A stretch of 64,000 nucleotides of DNA from CAVWDU01 sp963840725 (GTDB lineage Bacteria > Pseudomonadota > Gammaproteobacteria > Pseudomonadales > Halieaceae), in NCBI GenBank assembly GCA_963840725.1, contig CAWIZY010000009.1:372001-436000 (forward strand), in the 5' to 3' direction. Below the pieces are notes generated by a model. That model was not told where the DNA came from. It did no database searches and worked only from the letters and a program-made list of their open reading frames with translations. Numbering within the stretch: the stretch's first letter is position 1; the number at the start of each line of letters is the position of its first letter. This document shows, one piece after another, positions 1-9,102 of the stretch. The translations under genes were made by a program, and so were the position numbers.

Positions 1-2004
1 ATCCGCTACGAGTACGGCATGTTTCACCAGCAGATCGAAGACGGCTACCAGATAGAAAGTCCGGACAACTGGTTGCGCGAGGGTTACCTCTGGGAAATCG
101 AAAGTCCCGAGAACGCCTGCCGGGTGAAGTTCCAGGGCAGAACGGAAACCTACCGGGATGCCCACGGCAATCAGCGACACCGTTGGACGGATACGCATGA
201 CGTGCTGGCCGTGCCTTACGATGTGCCGGTGCCGGGCTACCGGAACGACACCGTCAATACCCTGCGACTGTGGAAGTCGGAGGCGACCGACGAGTTTGAT
301 CTCGACGAGTTCAACGCCGGCAGTTACACCGATGCGGTGGCACAGAAGAATCTCGCCGAGCAGATCACCATGGTCCTGTACCCCAATGACGCCAGTGAGA
401 GCGGGAAGTCCTTGCGCCTGCGGCAGCAGTACTTTCTCGCCTCGGCCAGCCTGCAGGACGTGATCAACCGCTGGGTTGCCAGGCACGGGGAGGATTTTCG
501 CCAGTTCGCGGCGCAGAACTGTTTCCAGCTCAACGACACCCATCCGACTGTCGCGGTGGCCGAAATTATGCGCCTGCTGATGGACGAAAGAGGGCTGCCG
601 TGGGACGAGGCATGGCAGATCACCCGCGATACCATGGCCTACACGAACCATACGTTGCTACCCGAGGCGCTGGAGCGCTGGTCGGTGCCGACATTCGGCG
701 AGTTGTTACCGAGGCTGCTGGACATCATTTATGAAATCAATGGCAGGTTTCTCGCCGAGGTGGCCCAGCGCTGGCCGGGTGACGTGGCCCGCCAGCAACG
801 CCTGTCGATCGTCGAAGAAGGACCGGTGCCCCAGTTGCGCATGGCTCACCTGGCCATCGTCGCCAGTTTCTCGGTGAATGGCGTCGCCTCCCTGCACACT
901 CAACTGTTGAAGCAGGGCTTGTTCCGCGATTTTTATGAACTCTGGCCGGAAAAGTTCAACAACAAGACCAACGGTGTTACGCCGCGTCGTTGGCTGGCCC
1001 ATTGCAATCGCAATCTCGAGACCTTGATCACCTCGGCGATCGGTCCGGGCTGGGTATCCGACCTCGACCGGCTGGACGGGCTGCGTAGCTATGCCGATGA
1101 TCCGGAATTCATGGATCAGTGGATGGCCGTGAAGCGCGGCAACAAGATGCGCGTGGCAGAACTGGTGGCCAGCCGCTGCGAGGTCCACTTCGAACCGTCG
1201 ATGCTCTTTGATGTGCAGGTGAAGCGCATCCATGAATACAAGCGACAGTTGCTCAATGTGTTGCACGTGATCTGCCTTTACGACCGTATCTGCCGGGGTG
1301 ACACTGACGGTATGTACCCGCGATGCGTGCTGTTCGGAGGCAAGGCGGCACCCGGCTATCACGCGGCCAAGCTGATCATCAAATTGATCAACAACGTGGC
1401 CCAGGTGGTCAACCGTGATCCGCGGGCCCGCGACTGGCTCCGGGTCGCATTTGTGCCCGATTACGGGGTCACTGTCATGGAGGTGATCTGCCCCGGTACC
1501 GATCTTTCCGAACAGGTATCGACTGCGGGCAAGGAGGCGTCCGGTACCGGGAACATGAAATTCATGATGAACGGGGCACTCACCATCGGTACCCTCGACG
1601 GCGCCAACATCGAGATCAGGGATGCCGTAGGCGAGGAGAACTTCTTCCTGTTCGGCCTGAGTGCGGCTGAGGTCGTGGCAACCCGGTCACAGTATGATCC
1701 CGGTGCTATCGTCGCCGCGGACCCCGAGCTGCAGCGTGTGCTGCAGTTGCTGGAGACGGGGTACTTCAACCTCTTCGAACCCGGCATCTTCGAGCCTCTC
1801 ATCCATGCGATGCGCAGCCCGAATGACCCCTGGATGACTATTGCCGATTTCCGCAGCTACGTGGATGCCCAGGAGCGGGTGGCGGAGGCCTATCGCGATG
1901 GCCAGCGTTGGGCCAGGATGAGCATACTCAACACCGCCGCCAGCGGCCGCTTTTCCAGCGACCGCACCATCCGGGAGTACCGCGACGATATCTGGTACCG
2001 CTAG
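1..2004 (+). CDS. glgP: Glycogen phosphorylase, 5'-truncated by the window edge
   Basis: Phosphorolyses alpha-1,4-glucan to glucose-1-phosphate in the cytoplasm. The reading frame is open from base 1 and reads IRYEYGMFHQQ, a conserved internal phosphorylase stretch, so the real start lies upstream and roughly the first 150 residues are missing compared with the usual 800 to 830. The frame contains the pyridoxal-phosphate site EASGTGNMKF, with the Schiff-base lysine codon at 1558-1560, and ends normally with IREYRDDIW. It is followed 109 bases later by glgC on the same strand, so breakdown and ADP-glucose synthesis are co-located. The family call is secure. The first ATG at 19 is internal, not a start. 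Confidence 0.96.
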   Translation: MRYEYGMFHQQIEDGYQIESPDNWLREGYLWEIESPENACRVKFQGRTETYRDAHGNQRHRWTDTHDVLAVPYDVPVPGYRNDTVNTLRLWKSEATDEFDLDEFNAGSYTDAVAQKNLAEQITMVLYPNDASESGKSLRLRQQYFLASASLQDVINRWVARHGEDFRQFAAQNCFQLNDTHPTVAVAEIMRLLMDERGLPWDEAWQITRDTMAYTNHTLLPEALERWSVPTFGELLPRLLDIIYEINGRFLAEVAQRWPGDVARQQRLSIVEEGPVPQLRMAHLAIVASFSVNGVASLHTQLLKQGLFRDFYELWPEKFNNKTNGVTPRRWLAHCNRNLETLITSAIGPGWVSDLDRLDGLRSYADDPEFMDQWMAVKRGNKMRVAELVASRCEVHFEPSMLFDVQVKRIHEYKRQLLNVLHVICLYDRICRGDTDGMYPRCVLFGGKAAPGYHAAKLIIKLINNVAQVVNRDPRARDWLRVAFVPDYGVTVMEVICPGTDLSEQVSTAGKEASGTGNMKFMMNGALTIGTLDGANIEIRDAVGEENFFLFGLSAAEVVATRSQYDPGAIVAADPELQRVLQLLETGYFNLFEPGIFEPLIHAMRSPNDPWMTIADFRSYVDAQERVAEAYRDGQRWARMSILNTAASGRFSSDRTIREYRDDIWYR

Positions 2005-2016
2005 GGCACCTCTGAA
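2001..2016 (+). repeat. Dispersed 16-base repeat, copy 1
   Basis: CTAGGGCACCTCTGAA overlaps the stop codon of the phosphorylase gene. An identical 16-mer overlaps the stop codon of the DHH phosphoesterase gene at 15223-15238, and a 12-base inverted match sits at 53803-53814. This looks like a short dispersed intergenic repeat. Its function is unknown. Confidence 0.55.
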
Positions 2017-2113
2017 CCATGGCGATCGCGCTCAGCGGGGCTCTGAAGCGATGTCAATGAGTTCGACGGGACGCTAGCGCGGCCTCGATCGAATCTGTCC
2101 TCAGGAGGGCATT

Positions 2114-3379
2114 ATGGAAGAACACGATCCGCGTTATGTGAGCCGACTGACCCGTGACAGCATGGCTCTGGTGCTCGCCGGCGGCCGGGGTTCGAGGCTG
2201 TACGAATTGACGAGCTGGCGGGCGAAGCCGGCTCTTTACTTTGGCGGTAAGTACCGGATCATCGATTTTCCGCTATCCAACTGCATCAACTCCGGTGTGC
2301 GCCGGGTGGGCGTGCTGACGCAATACAAGGCGCATTCCCTGATCCGGCACCTCGTCCAGGGCTGGAGCCATTTCAAGAAGGAACTCGGCGAATACGTGGA
2401 GATCCTCCCGGCTTCCCAGCGTTATTCCGAAGACTGGTACCGGGGTACGGCAGACGCGATCTACCAGAATATCGACATCATCCGCGAGGAGGCGCCCAAG
2501 TACGTTATCGTGTTGTCGGGGGACCACATCTACAAGATGGACTACGGCCCGATGCTGGTGGCGCACGTGGAATCCAAGGCGGATATGACCGTATCCTGCC
2601 TCGAGGTGCCGGTGGATGAGGCCGCCAACAGCTTCGGGGTGATGAAGGTCGACGCCGACCGCCGGGTCGTGGCGTTCGAGGAAAAACCAGCCGAACCGTC
2701 CCAGATTCCGGGCGAGCCGGGCCTGACGCTGGCATCGATGGGTAACTACGTGTTCTCGACCGAGTTCCTTCTCGATCAGCTGATCATGGACTCATCCAAC
2801 CTCGAGTCCTCGCATGATTTCGGTAAGGACATCCTGCCGACCATCGTGGCCAATAACCGTATCCTCGCCTACCCGTTTCGTGACCTCGAGACCAAGAAGC
2901 GCGCCTACTGGCGCGATGTCGGCACGCTGGAGTCGTACTGGAAGGCCAATATGGAATTGATCGAGCCGACTCCCCCGCTAAATATTTACGACAAGGAATG
3001 GCCCGTCTGGACCCACCCCGCGCAGCTGCCGCCGGCGAAGTTCGTTTTCGACCGGGACGACAGGCGGGGAATGGCCGTGGATTCCATGGTATCGGGTGGC
3101 TGTATCATCTCGGGCGCCACGCTGCGGAAGTCACTGCTGTTTTCCGACGTCATGATGAAATCCTGGTCGGAGGTCGAGGAGTCGGTAGTGCTCCCGGGTG
3201 TGTCGATCGGGCGTCACTGCAAAATCCGTCGCGCCATCCTCGACCGGGGTTGCGAGATAGACCCCGGCACCCGGATCGGGTTTGATCCGGAGGAAGACCG
3301 TGAGCGTGGATTTCGCGTAACTGACAGCGGGATTACGCTGGTCACCCGCGGGATGCTGGGCCAGGCCGGCTCGCGGTGA
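2114..3379 (+). CDS. glgC: Glucose-1-phosphate adenylyltransferase (first copy)
   Basis: Makes ADP-glucose from ATP and glucose-1-phosphate, the committed step of bacterial glycogen synthesis. The 421-residue length is typical. The N-terminal nucleotidyltransferase signature LVLAGGRGSRL lies near residues 19-29, followed by RAKPALYFGGKYRIIDFPLSN-type sequence that carries the allosteric-site lysine in characterised GlgC proteins. The C-terminal part (about 310-400) has the left-handed beta-helix pattern of repeated hexapeptides. The start is well supported by AGGAGG at 2103-2108, five bases before ATG. It lies between glgP and pgm. A paralogue is at 7834-9102, so the two may differ in regulation. 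Confidence 0.96.
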   Translation: MEEHDPRYVSRLTRDSMALVLAGGRGSRLYELTSWRAKPALYFGGKYRIIDFPLSNCINSGVRRVGVLTQYKAHSLIRHLVQGWSHFKKELGEYVEILPASQRYSEDWYRGTADAIYQNIDIIREEAPKYVIVLSGDHIYKMDYGPMLVAHVESKADMTVSCLEVPVDEAANSFGVMKVDADRRVVAFEEKPAEPSQIPGEPGLTLASMGNYVFSTEFLLDQLIMDSSNLESSHDFGKDILPTIVANNRILAYPFRDLETKKRAYWRDVGTLESYWKANMELIEPTPPLNIYDKEWPVWTHPAQLPPAKFVFDRDDRRGMAVDSMVSGGCIISGATLRKSLLFSDVMMKSWSEVEESVVLPGVSIGRHCKIRRAILDRGCEIDPGTRIGFDPEEDRERGFRVTDSGITLVTRGMLGQAGSR

Positions 3380-3413
3380 GCGCGGGCCGGACCAAACGCT
3401 GGAGTCGATTGAG

Positions 3414-5048
3414 ATGAACGTAAAGCATGTAAAAACAACGCCGTATGCCGGCCAGAAACCGGGCACGTCGGGCCTGCGCAAGAAAGTCCGCGAGTTTGAG
3501 CAGCCGGGGTATCTGGAAAACTTCGTACAGGCTGTATTCAACACCCTGGGAGACGTATCCGGGCAGCGTCTGGTGCTCGGCGGCGACGGTCGCTACTTCA
3601 ACCGGCACGCCGTACAGGTCATCGCCCGCATGGCGGCGGCCAACGGTTTCGGGGAACTGCTGCTCGGCCAGGGTGGCCTGCTTTCCACCCCGGCGGCCTC
3701 CTGCGTGATTCGTAAACGGGGTGCTGCAGGTGGGCTGGTGCTCTCCGCCAGCCACAACCCGGGCGGCCCCGATGCTGATTTTGGCATCAAGTTCAACGGG
3801 GCCAACGGCGGGCCTGCAACGGAGTCGGTGACTGCGGCCATTCACGCGGCGAGTGAGGTGCTGGATCATTACCTCACGCTGGACGCCGGCGATCTCGACA
3901 TCGACCGCACGGGCAGCTCACGGCTGGGATCCATGCAGGTCTCCGTGATCGACCCGGTGGCGGATTACGCTGAATTGATGGAGTCCCTGTTTGACTTCGA
4001 GGCCATCCGCCGATTGCTGCAGGGCGGTCGGTTCACACTGTGCTTCGATGCCATGCACGCGGTCACCGGTCCCTACGCCACCGAAATCCTGGAGCGCAGG
4101 CTGGGCGCCGCCCCTGGTTCGGTCATCAACGGCGTCCCCAGGGAGGATTTCGGTGGCGGGCATCCCGACCCCAACCTGGCGCACGCGACGGAGTTGGTGG
4201 CCAAAATGAACTCCGATGACCCACCCGATTTCGGCGCCGCGTCCGATGGTGATGGCGACCGCAACATGATTCTGGGCACGGGCTTCTTCGTCAATCCCTG
4301 TGATTCACTGGCGGTCCTCGCGGCCAACGCCAGCTGTGTCCCCGGGTACGCGTCCGGACTGCGCGGGATAGCCCGATCGATGCCGACCAGCCGGGCGGTA
4401 GACCGTGTCGCCGCCGCCCTGGATATCGCCAGCTACGAGACGCCGACAGGCTGGAAATTTTTTGGCAACCTGATGGATGACGGGCGCATCACACTGTGTG
4501 GCGAAGAGAGCTTCGGTACCGGTTCGAGCCACGTCCGGGAGAAGGATGGGCTGTGGGCTGTGCTGTTCTGGCTCAACGTGATCGCCGCCAGGGAGCAGCC
4601 GGTCAACGCGGTGGTGCGGGACCACTGGCAGCGATTCGGCCGTGACTATTTTACCCGGCACGATTACGAGGGTGTCGATGCCGACAGGACCACGGATATG
4701 CTGGCTGCGCTGCGCACTCAGCTCGATAGTCTGCCGGGGCGGTTGGTGAACGGCCTCGAAGTCCAGGCTGCCGACGAATTCAGCTACACGGATCCGGTGG
4801 ATGGCAGTGTCAGCACCGGGCAGGGCCTGAGACTCTTTTTCGCGGACGGGGGGCGCGTGGTTCTGCGACAGTCGGGCACCGGCACCGAGGGGGCAACACT
4901 CAGGGTGTACTTCGACCGCTACGAGCGCGACCCCGGGCGCCTGGAACTGGCGACACAAAAAGCGCTGGAGGACCTGATCCAGGCCGCGGACACGTTGGTG
5001 GGTATTCAGCGCTACACCGGGCGCGACCGCCCTGACGTGATTACCTGA
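3414..5048 (+). CDS. pgm: Alpha-D-glucose phosphate-specific phosphoglucomutase
   Basis: Interconverts glucose-1-phosphate and glucose-6-phosphate, linking glycogen to glycolysis. At 544 residues it matches the eukaryote-like PGM1 branch. The N-terminus reads TTPYAGQKPGTSGLRKKV; the phosphoserine loop is LSASHNPGG near residues 112-120; the metal-binding loop is DGDGDRNM near 282; the sugar-binding GEESFGTGSSH loop and the C-terminal phosphate-binding RQSGTGTEG loop are present. ATG at 3414 follows GGAG with about nine bases of spacing. It is 34 bases downstream of glgC and convergent with the second phosphorylase gene, whose stop is only 18 bases away. Confidence 0.96.
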   Translation: MNVKHVKTTPYAGQKPGTSGLRKKVREFEQPGYLENFVQAVFNTLGDVSGQRLVLGGDGRYFNRHAVQVIARMAAANGFGELLLGQGGLLSTPAASCVIRKRGAAGGLVLSASHNPGGPDADFGIKFNGANGGPATESVTAAIHAASEVLDHYLTLDAGDLDIDRTGSSRLGSMQVSVIDPVADYAELMESLFDFEAIRRLLQGGRFTLCFDAMHAVTGPYATEILERRLGAAPGSVINGVPREDFGGGHPDPNLAHATELVAKMNSDDPPDFGAASDGDGDRNMILGTGFFVNPCDSLAVLAANASCVPGYASGLRGIARSMPTSRAVDRVAAALDIASYETPTGWKFFGNLMDDGRITLCGEESFGTGSSHVREKDGLWAVLFWLNVIAAREQPVNAVVRDHWQRFGRDYFTRHDYEGVDADRTTDMLAALRTQLDSLPGRLVNGLEVQAADEFSYTDPVDGSVSTGQGLRLFFADGGRVVLRQSGTGTEGATLRVYFDRYERDPGRLELATQKALEDLIQAADTLVGIQRYTGRDRPDVIT

Positions 5049-5066
5049 CCGCGTGTACGAGGAACA

Positions 5067-7613
5067 TTAAATCCACAGCATGCAACCCGTCTCGAACCGG
5101 TGACTGAGGGCGTCGTTACTGGGGTAGAGGCGCAGCTTATAGTGCTGCAGCCCCGGGATCTCCGGTGACAATTCGAGCTCGAACAGCGTGGCATCGCCAT
5201 CCTGTTGCACAGGGTTCAGTCGTGCGGTTTGCAGGACCTCCAGGCTTTCGCCATCGCGGTGGCCGAGCAGGCACTCGAGGGTAACATCGTCTTTGGTAAG
5301 TCCATTGAGGTGGGCGCGCACACGCAACAGGATCGTCTCGTCGGCGTAGAGTGACCCGGGAGGCTGGACCATCAGATCGATGGTGACGCCCGGCCAGCAG
5401 TCCCTGACGTGCGCCTTCCACCGCGCCAGTGCCGCAGCGGGTGCCGCCTGGTCGGCGGCGAGTTCACGGTGGCGTTGCTGCGCCGGTGCATAAAGTCGCT
5501 GCGCGTAGTCCATAACCATCCGCTGGGCGTTGAAGTGTGGGATTGTGGTCTTCATCGACGCCTTGGACAGGGCGACCCAGCCGGGCGCGTAGGCGTCGCC
5601 CTCGCGCTGGTAGTAGAGCGGCAGGACCTGGTTTTCCAGGATGTCGAGGAGGTCGTTGGTCTCTTCCTGCTGGCGCTGGTCGCGGGTCGCCGCACCGAGG
5701 CGCGGCGAGATGGCCCAGCCGTTGTCCCCGCTGTAGCCCTCGCCCCACCAGCCGTCGAGCACGCTGAGATTCACCGCACCGTTGAGCCCGGCTTTCTGGC
5801 CGGAGGTACCGCTGGCTTCCAGCGGGTAATCGGGGGTGTTCAGCCAGACGTCGACACCGCTCACCATGTGCCGGGCCAGCGCCAGGTCGTAGCCCTCCAG
5901 CAGGATAATCTTGCCGATGAAGTCCGGATGCACCGAGTAGTCGTTTACCAGCTTGACCAGCTGCTGCCCCGGTTCGTCGTCGGGATGCGCCTTGCCGGCG
6001 AAAATGATCAGGGCGGGCCTGTCCTGCTGGTTGAGGATGCGCGCGAGTCGTTCCGGGTCCCGGAACAACATGCCGGCGCGCTTGTAGCTGGCGAACCGCC
6101 GCGCGAACCCCATCACCAGGACATCCTGGTCGTCCCTGGCCGCCAGGTGCAGCATGCGGTCTATCATCGCACTGCTGCGACCGTTACGTTGCTGCTGGGC
6201 CGTAACCTTGGCGCAGACCTCGCGCAGCAGGGCCTGCTTGAGGCCGCGATGAATGCTCCAGTACGTATAGTCGGGAATGCGGTCGAGTCGCTGCCAGTAG
6301 TCCTGGTCGCAGAGTCGATGTCGCCAGTCATCGAAGCGGAGGTCAAACAGGCTGACCCACTCCCGGGCCAGGAATGTGGGCAGGTGCACACCATTGGTTA
6401 CGTGGCCGATGGGGTTTTCCTCGGGGGGTACCTGGGGCCAGATCGCGTGTTCCATGCGCGCGGCTACCTCCCCGTGAATGCGGCTCACCCCGTTGTGGAA
6501 GCGGGAGCCGCGCAGCGCCAGCGCCGTCATGTTGAATCCGGGGCTGCTGTTGTTGGCACCCAGGGCGAACAGCGAATCGAAATCCAGGCCCAGCGCGGTT
6601 GCCATGCCGGCGAGGTGTCGCGCCACCAGTTCGCGGTCAAATATGTCGTGGCCGGCCGGCACCGGGGTGTGCGTGGTGAACACGGTCCCGGCGGCGACAA
6701 GTTCCATAGCGCTGGCAAAGTCGAGGCCATCCTGCATGGCCATGCGACAGCGCTCCAGTAACTGGAAGGCTGCATGGCCCTCGTTGATATGCCAGACGGT
6801 CGGCTGCAGTCCCAGCGCCGCGAGCGCGCGCACGCCGCCGACACCGAGCACCAGTTCCTGCTGCAAACGGGTTTCCCGATCGCCCCCGTAGAGTTGCCGG
6901 GTGATGGCGCGGTCTGCCTCGCTGTTCTCGGGTAGGTTGGTGTCCAGCAGGTAGAGGGTCACGTGTCCGGCCCGCGCCTGCCACACCCGGGCCTTCAGTT
7001 CCCGGCCCGGAAGCGCCAGTGATACACCCAGGTGGCGGCCGTCCGGGGTTCTGGTGGGAGACACCGGCAGTTCGTGCGGGTGATTGTGGGTGTAGCTCAC
7101 CTGCTGATGACCCGAACCGTCGATCAACTGGGTGAAATAACCCTTTTCGTAGAGCAGGCCGACCGCCACGAACGGGAGGCCGACATCGCTGGCTGCCTTG
7201 CAGTGATCGCCTGCGAGAATTCCCAGCCCGCCGGAATAGATCGGGAAGCTCTCGTGGAAACCGAATTCCAGGCAGAAATAGGCAACCAGGTCGCGCCCGT
7301 GGCTGAACACGTCCGCGATCTCCGCGGCCGGCCCGCGCTCGCGATAATCATCGAAAGCCGCGCAAACGCGTCGATAGTCCGCCATATAACCGCTGTCAGC
7401 CAGTACCTCGACCAGTCGCTGCTGGGAGACACGGCGCAGGAATACCCGGGGCTTGTGTCCGCAGGCGTCCCAGAGGTCGCGGTCGAGGTGGCGGTAGAGC
7501 GAGCGAATGCCCCTGTCCCAGGTGTAGTACAGGTCGTTCGCCATCTCTTCGAGCCGGCGCAGTTCAACCGGTATCCGGGGGCGGACCTCCAGCGGAAATA
7601 TCGAACCAGGCAT
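5067..7613 (-). CDS. glgP: Alpha-glucan phosphorylase with DUF3417-type N-terminus
   Basis: A second, distinct phosphorylase. It belongs to the GlgP/alpha-glucan phosphorylase branch that starts with a DUF3417 domain (LRRLEEMANDLYYTWDRGIRSL near the N-terminus) and is only distantly related to the gene at 1-2004. Motifs seen are the glucan-site run HINEGHAAFQLLER, the THTPVPAGHD loop and the PLP-lysine region EASGTSGQKAGLNGAVNLSVLDGWW-like. The frame is open to 7679, but I start at 7613 because AGGAG lies five bases before that ATG and the protein then opens MPGSIFPLEVRPRIP as expected for the family. It is transcribed against pgm and divergent from glgC copy 2. Confidence 0.93.
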   Translation of the reverse strand: MPGSIFPLEVRPRIPVELRRLEEMANDLYYTWDRGIRSLYRHLDRDLWDACGHKPRVFLRRVSQQRLVEVLADSGYMADYRRVCAAFDDYRERGPAAEIADVFSHGRDLVAYFCLEFGFHESFPIYSGGLGILAGDHCKAASDVGLPFVAVGLLYEKGYFTQLIDGSGHQQVSYTHNHPHELPVSPTRTPDGRHLGVSLALPGRELKARVWQARAGHVTLYLLDTNLPENSEADRAITRQLYGGDRETRLQQELVLGVGGVRALAALGLQPTVWHINEGHAAFQLLERCRMAMQDGLDFASAMELVAAGTVFTTHTPVPAGHDIFDRELVARHLAGMATALGLDFDSLFALGANNSSPGFNMTALALRGSRFHNGVSRIHGEVAARMEHAIWPQVPPEENPIGHVTNGVHLPTFLAREWVSLFDLRFDDWRHRLCDQDYWQRLDRIPDYTYWSIHRGLKQALLREVCAKVTAQQQRNGRSSAMIDRMLHLAARDDQDVLVMGFARRFASYKRAGMLFRDPERLARILNQQDRPALIIFAGKAHPDDEPGQQLVKLVNDYSVHPDFIGKIILLEGYDLALARHMVSGVDVWLNTPDYPLEASGTSGQKAGLNGAVNLSVLDGWWGEGYSGDNGWAISPRLGAATRDQRQQEETNDLLDILENQVLPLYYQREGDAYAPGWVALSKASMKTTIPHFNAQRMVMDYAQRLYAPAQQRHRELAADQAAPAAALARWKAHVRDCWPGVTIDLMVQPPGSLYADETILLRVRAHLNGLTKDDVTLECLLGHRDGESLEVLQTARLNPVQQDGDATLFELELSPEIPGLQHYKLRLYPSNDALSHRFETGCMLWI

Positions 7614-7833
7614 TGTCGCTCCTGTGCGGGCCTCACACGTGGCGGGCGCGGGATCTGCCGCCGAATCAGCGTTGATCAATCAGACGGCTCGGGCTGATAT
7701 ATGTCAATCCCCGGCCGCGGGAAACGCTCACAATAGAGTGTGCCGTCAGCCTGTGTGCACGGTCAATGCATACTCAGGATTCTGTTGGTGCGGGCGGCGC
7801 AGTGTCAGTGGAACTGTACCTTGGAGATTGCTT

Positions 7834-9102
7834 ATGGAAACCGACACCTCCGGGCGCCATGTCAGTCGCCTGATCCGTAATACGCTCGCCCTGGTGCTTG
7901 CGGGCGGCCGGGGCTCGCGACTCAAACAGCTGACGCAGTGGCGGGCGAAACCGGCGGTACCGTTTGGCGGTAAATTCCGGATCATCGACTTCCCGCTGTC
8001 CAATTGTGTCAACTCCGGTATCCGTCAGGTGGGTATCCTCACCCAGTACAAGGCGCACAGCCTGCTGCAACACATCCACCGCGGGTGGGGTTTCATGCGC
8101 GCGGAAATGGGGGAATTCGTCGAGGTGCTGCCAGCCCAGCAGCGGCTGGAGGACTGCTGGTACCAGGGTACGGCTGATTCCGTCTATCAGAATATCGACA
8201 TTATCAGGGCGCACGCGCCCGAATTCGTGCTGATTCTCGCCGGGGACCACGTCTACAAGATGGATTACGGCGAAATGCTGTGGGCCCACCACGAGAGTGG
8301 GGCCGATATCACCGTGGGTTGCATCGAGGTTCCGCTCGAGGAGGCAAACGCCTTCGGGGTGATGGGCGTGGATGAAAAACTGCGCATTACCCGCTTCGAG
8401 GAGAAACCCGAACAGCCTTCGCCCATTCCGGGATCCCCCGGTAAAGCCCTCGCCAGTATGGGGATCTATGTTTTCAGCACCGAAGTTCTGATCAGTGAAC
8501 TGCTCCGAGACGCTCGCGACAGCGGATCTCTCAGGGACTTCGGGCAGGACATCATCCCCTCCAGCATCGACCGGCGCTGCCTGCGTGCTTTTCCGTTTCG
8601 CAATCGAATCACGGGCGAGCCGGCCTACTGGCGTGACGTGGGCACCCTCGACGCCTTCTGGAAGGCCAATCTCGAACTGATCGATGTCATCCCCGAACTC
8701 AACCTGTATGACAATGAGTGGCCAATCTGGACCTACCAGGACCAGGTGCCGCCGGCGAAGTTCGTGTTCGATGACGAGGGTCGGCGTGGAATGGCCGTCG
8801 ATTCAATGGTCGCCGGTGGTTCGATCATCTCGGGAGCCAATCTCAGGCATTCTCTGGTATTCTCCAACGTGAGGGTGAATTCCTACAGTGAAATCGAGGA
8901 TGCGGTGATTTTCCCCGAGGTGGAAATCGGGCGGAACTGCATCATCCGCAAGGCCATCATCGACAAGGGTTGTATCCTGCCTCCTGAAACACTCGTCGGG
9001 GTGGACCCGGTGGCGGACGCGCAGCGGTTCGAGGTATCGGCCGGTGGCGTGGCGCTGGTCACCCCGGAAATGCTAGGACAGAGACTACATTATGCCTACT
9101 GA
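7834..9102 (+). CDS. glgC: Glucose-1-phosphate adenylyltransferase (second copy)
   Basis: Second GlgC, 422 residues from ATG 7834, preceded by TTGGAG with seven bases of spacing. The frame extends back to 7624, but those residues have no counterpart in GlgC. It shares LVLAGGRGSRL, RAKPAVPFGGKFRIIDFP, the GTADSVYQNIDII catalytic region and the C-terminal beta-helix with copy 1. The signature lysine regions are kept, while the C-terminal tail differs. Its 3' end overlaps the GH57 gene by 11 bases, suggesting translational coupling and a glgC-GH57-malQ operon. Two copies may form mixed tetramers or serve different conditions; that is inference. Confidence 0.95.
   Translation: METDTSGRHVSRLIRNTLALVLAGGRGSRLKQLTQWRAKPAVPFGGKFRIIDFPLSNCVNSGIRQVGILTQYKAHSLLQHIHRGWGFMRAEMGEFVEVLPAQQRLEDCWYQGTADSVYQNIDIIRAHAPEFVLILAGDHVYKMDYGEMLWAHHESGADITVGCIEVPLEEANAFGVMGVDEKLRITRFEEKPEQPSPIPGSPGKALASMGIYVFSTEVLISELLRDARDSGSLRDFGQDIIPSSIDRRCLRAFPFRNRITGEPAYWRDVGTLDAFWKANLELIDVIPELNLYDNEWPIWTYQDQVPPAKFVFDDEGRRGMAVDSMVAGGSIISGANLRHSLVFSNVRVNSYSEIEDAVIFPEVEIGRNCIIRKAIIDKGCILPPETLVGVDPVADAQRFEVSAGGVALVTPEMLGQRLHYAY

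Noticed and set aside
5409..6761. 450-residue plus-strand open frame
   Set aside because: It lies antisense inside the second phosphorylase gene, has no recognisable motif, and is explained by high GC giving few stops.
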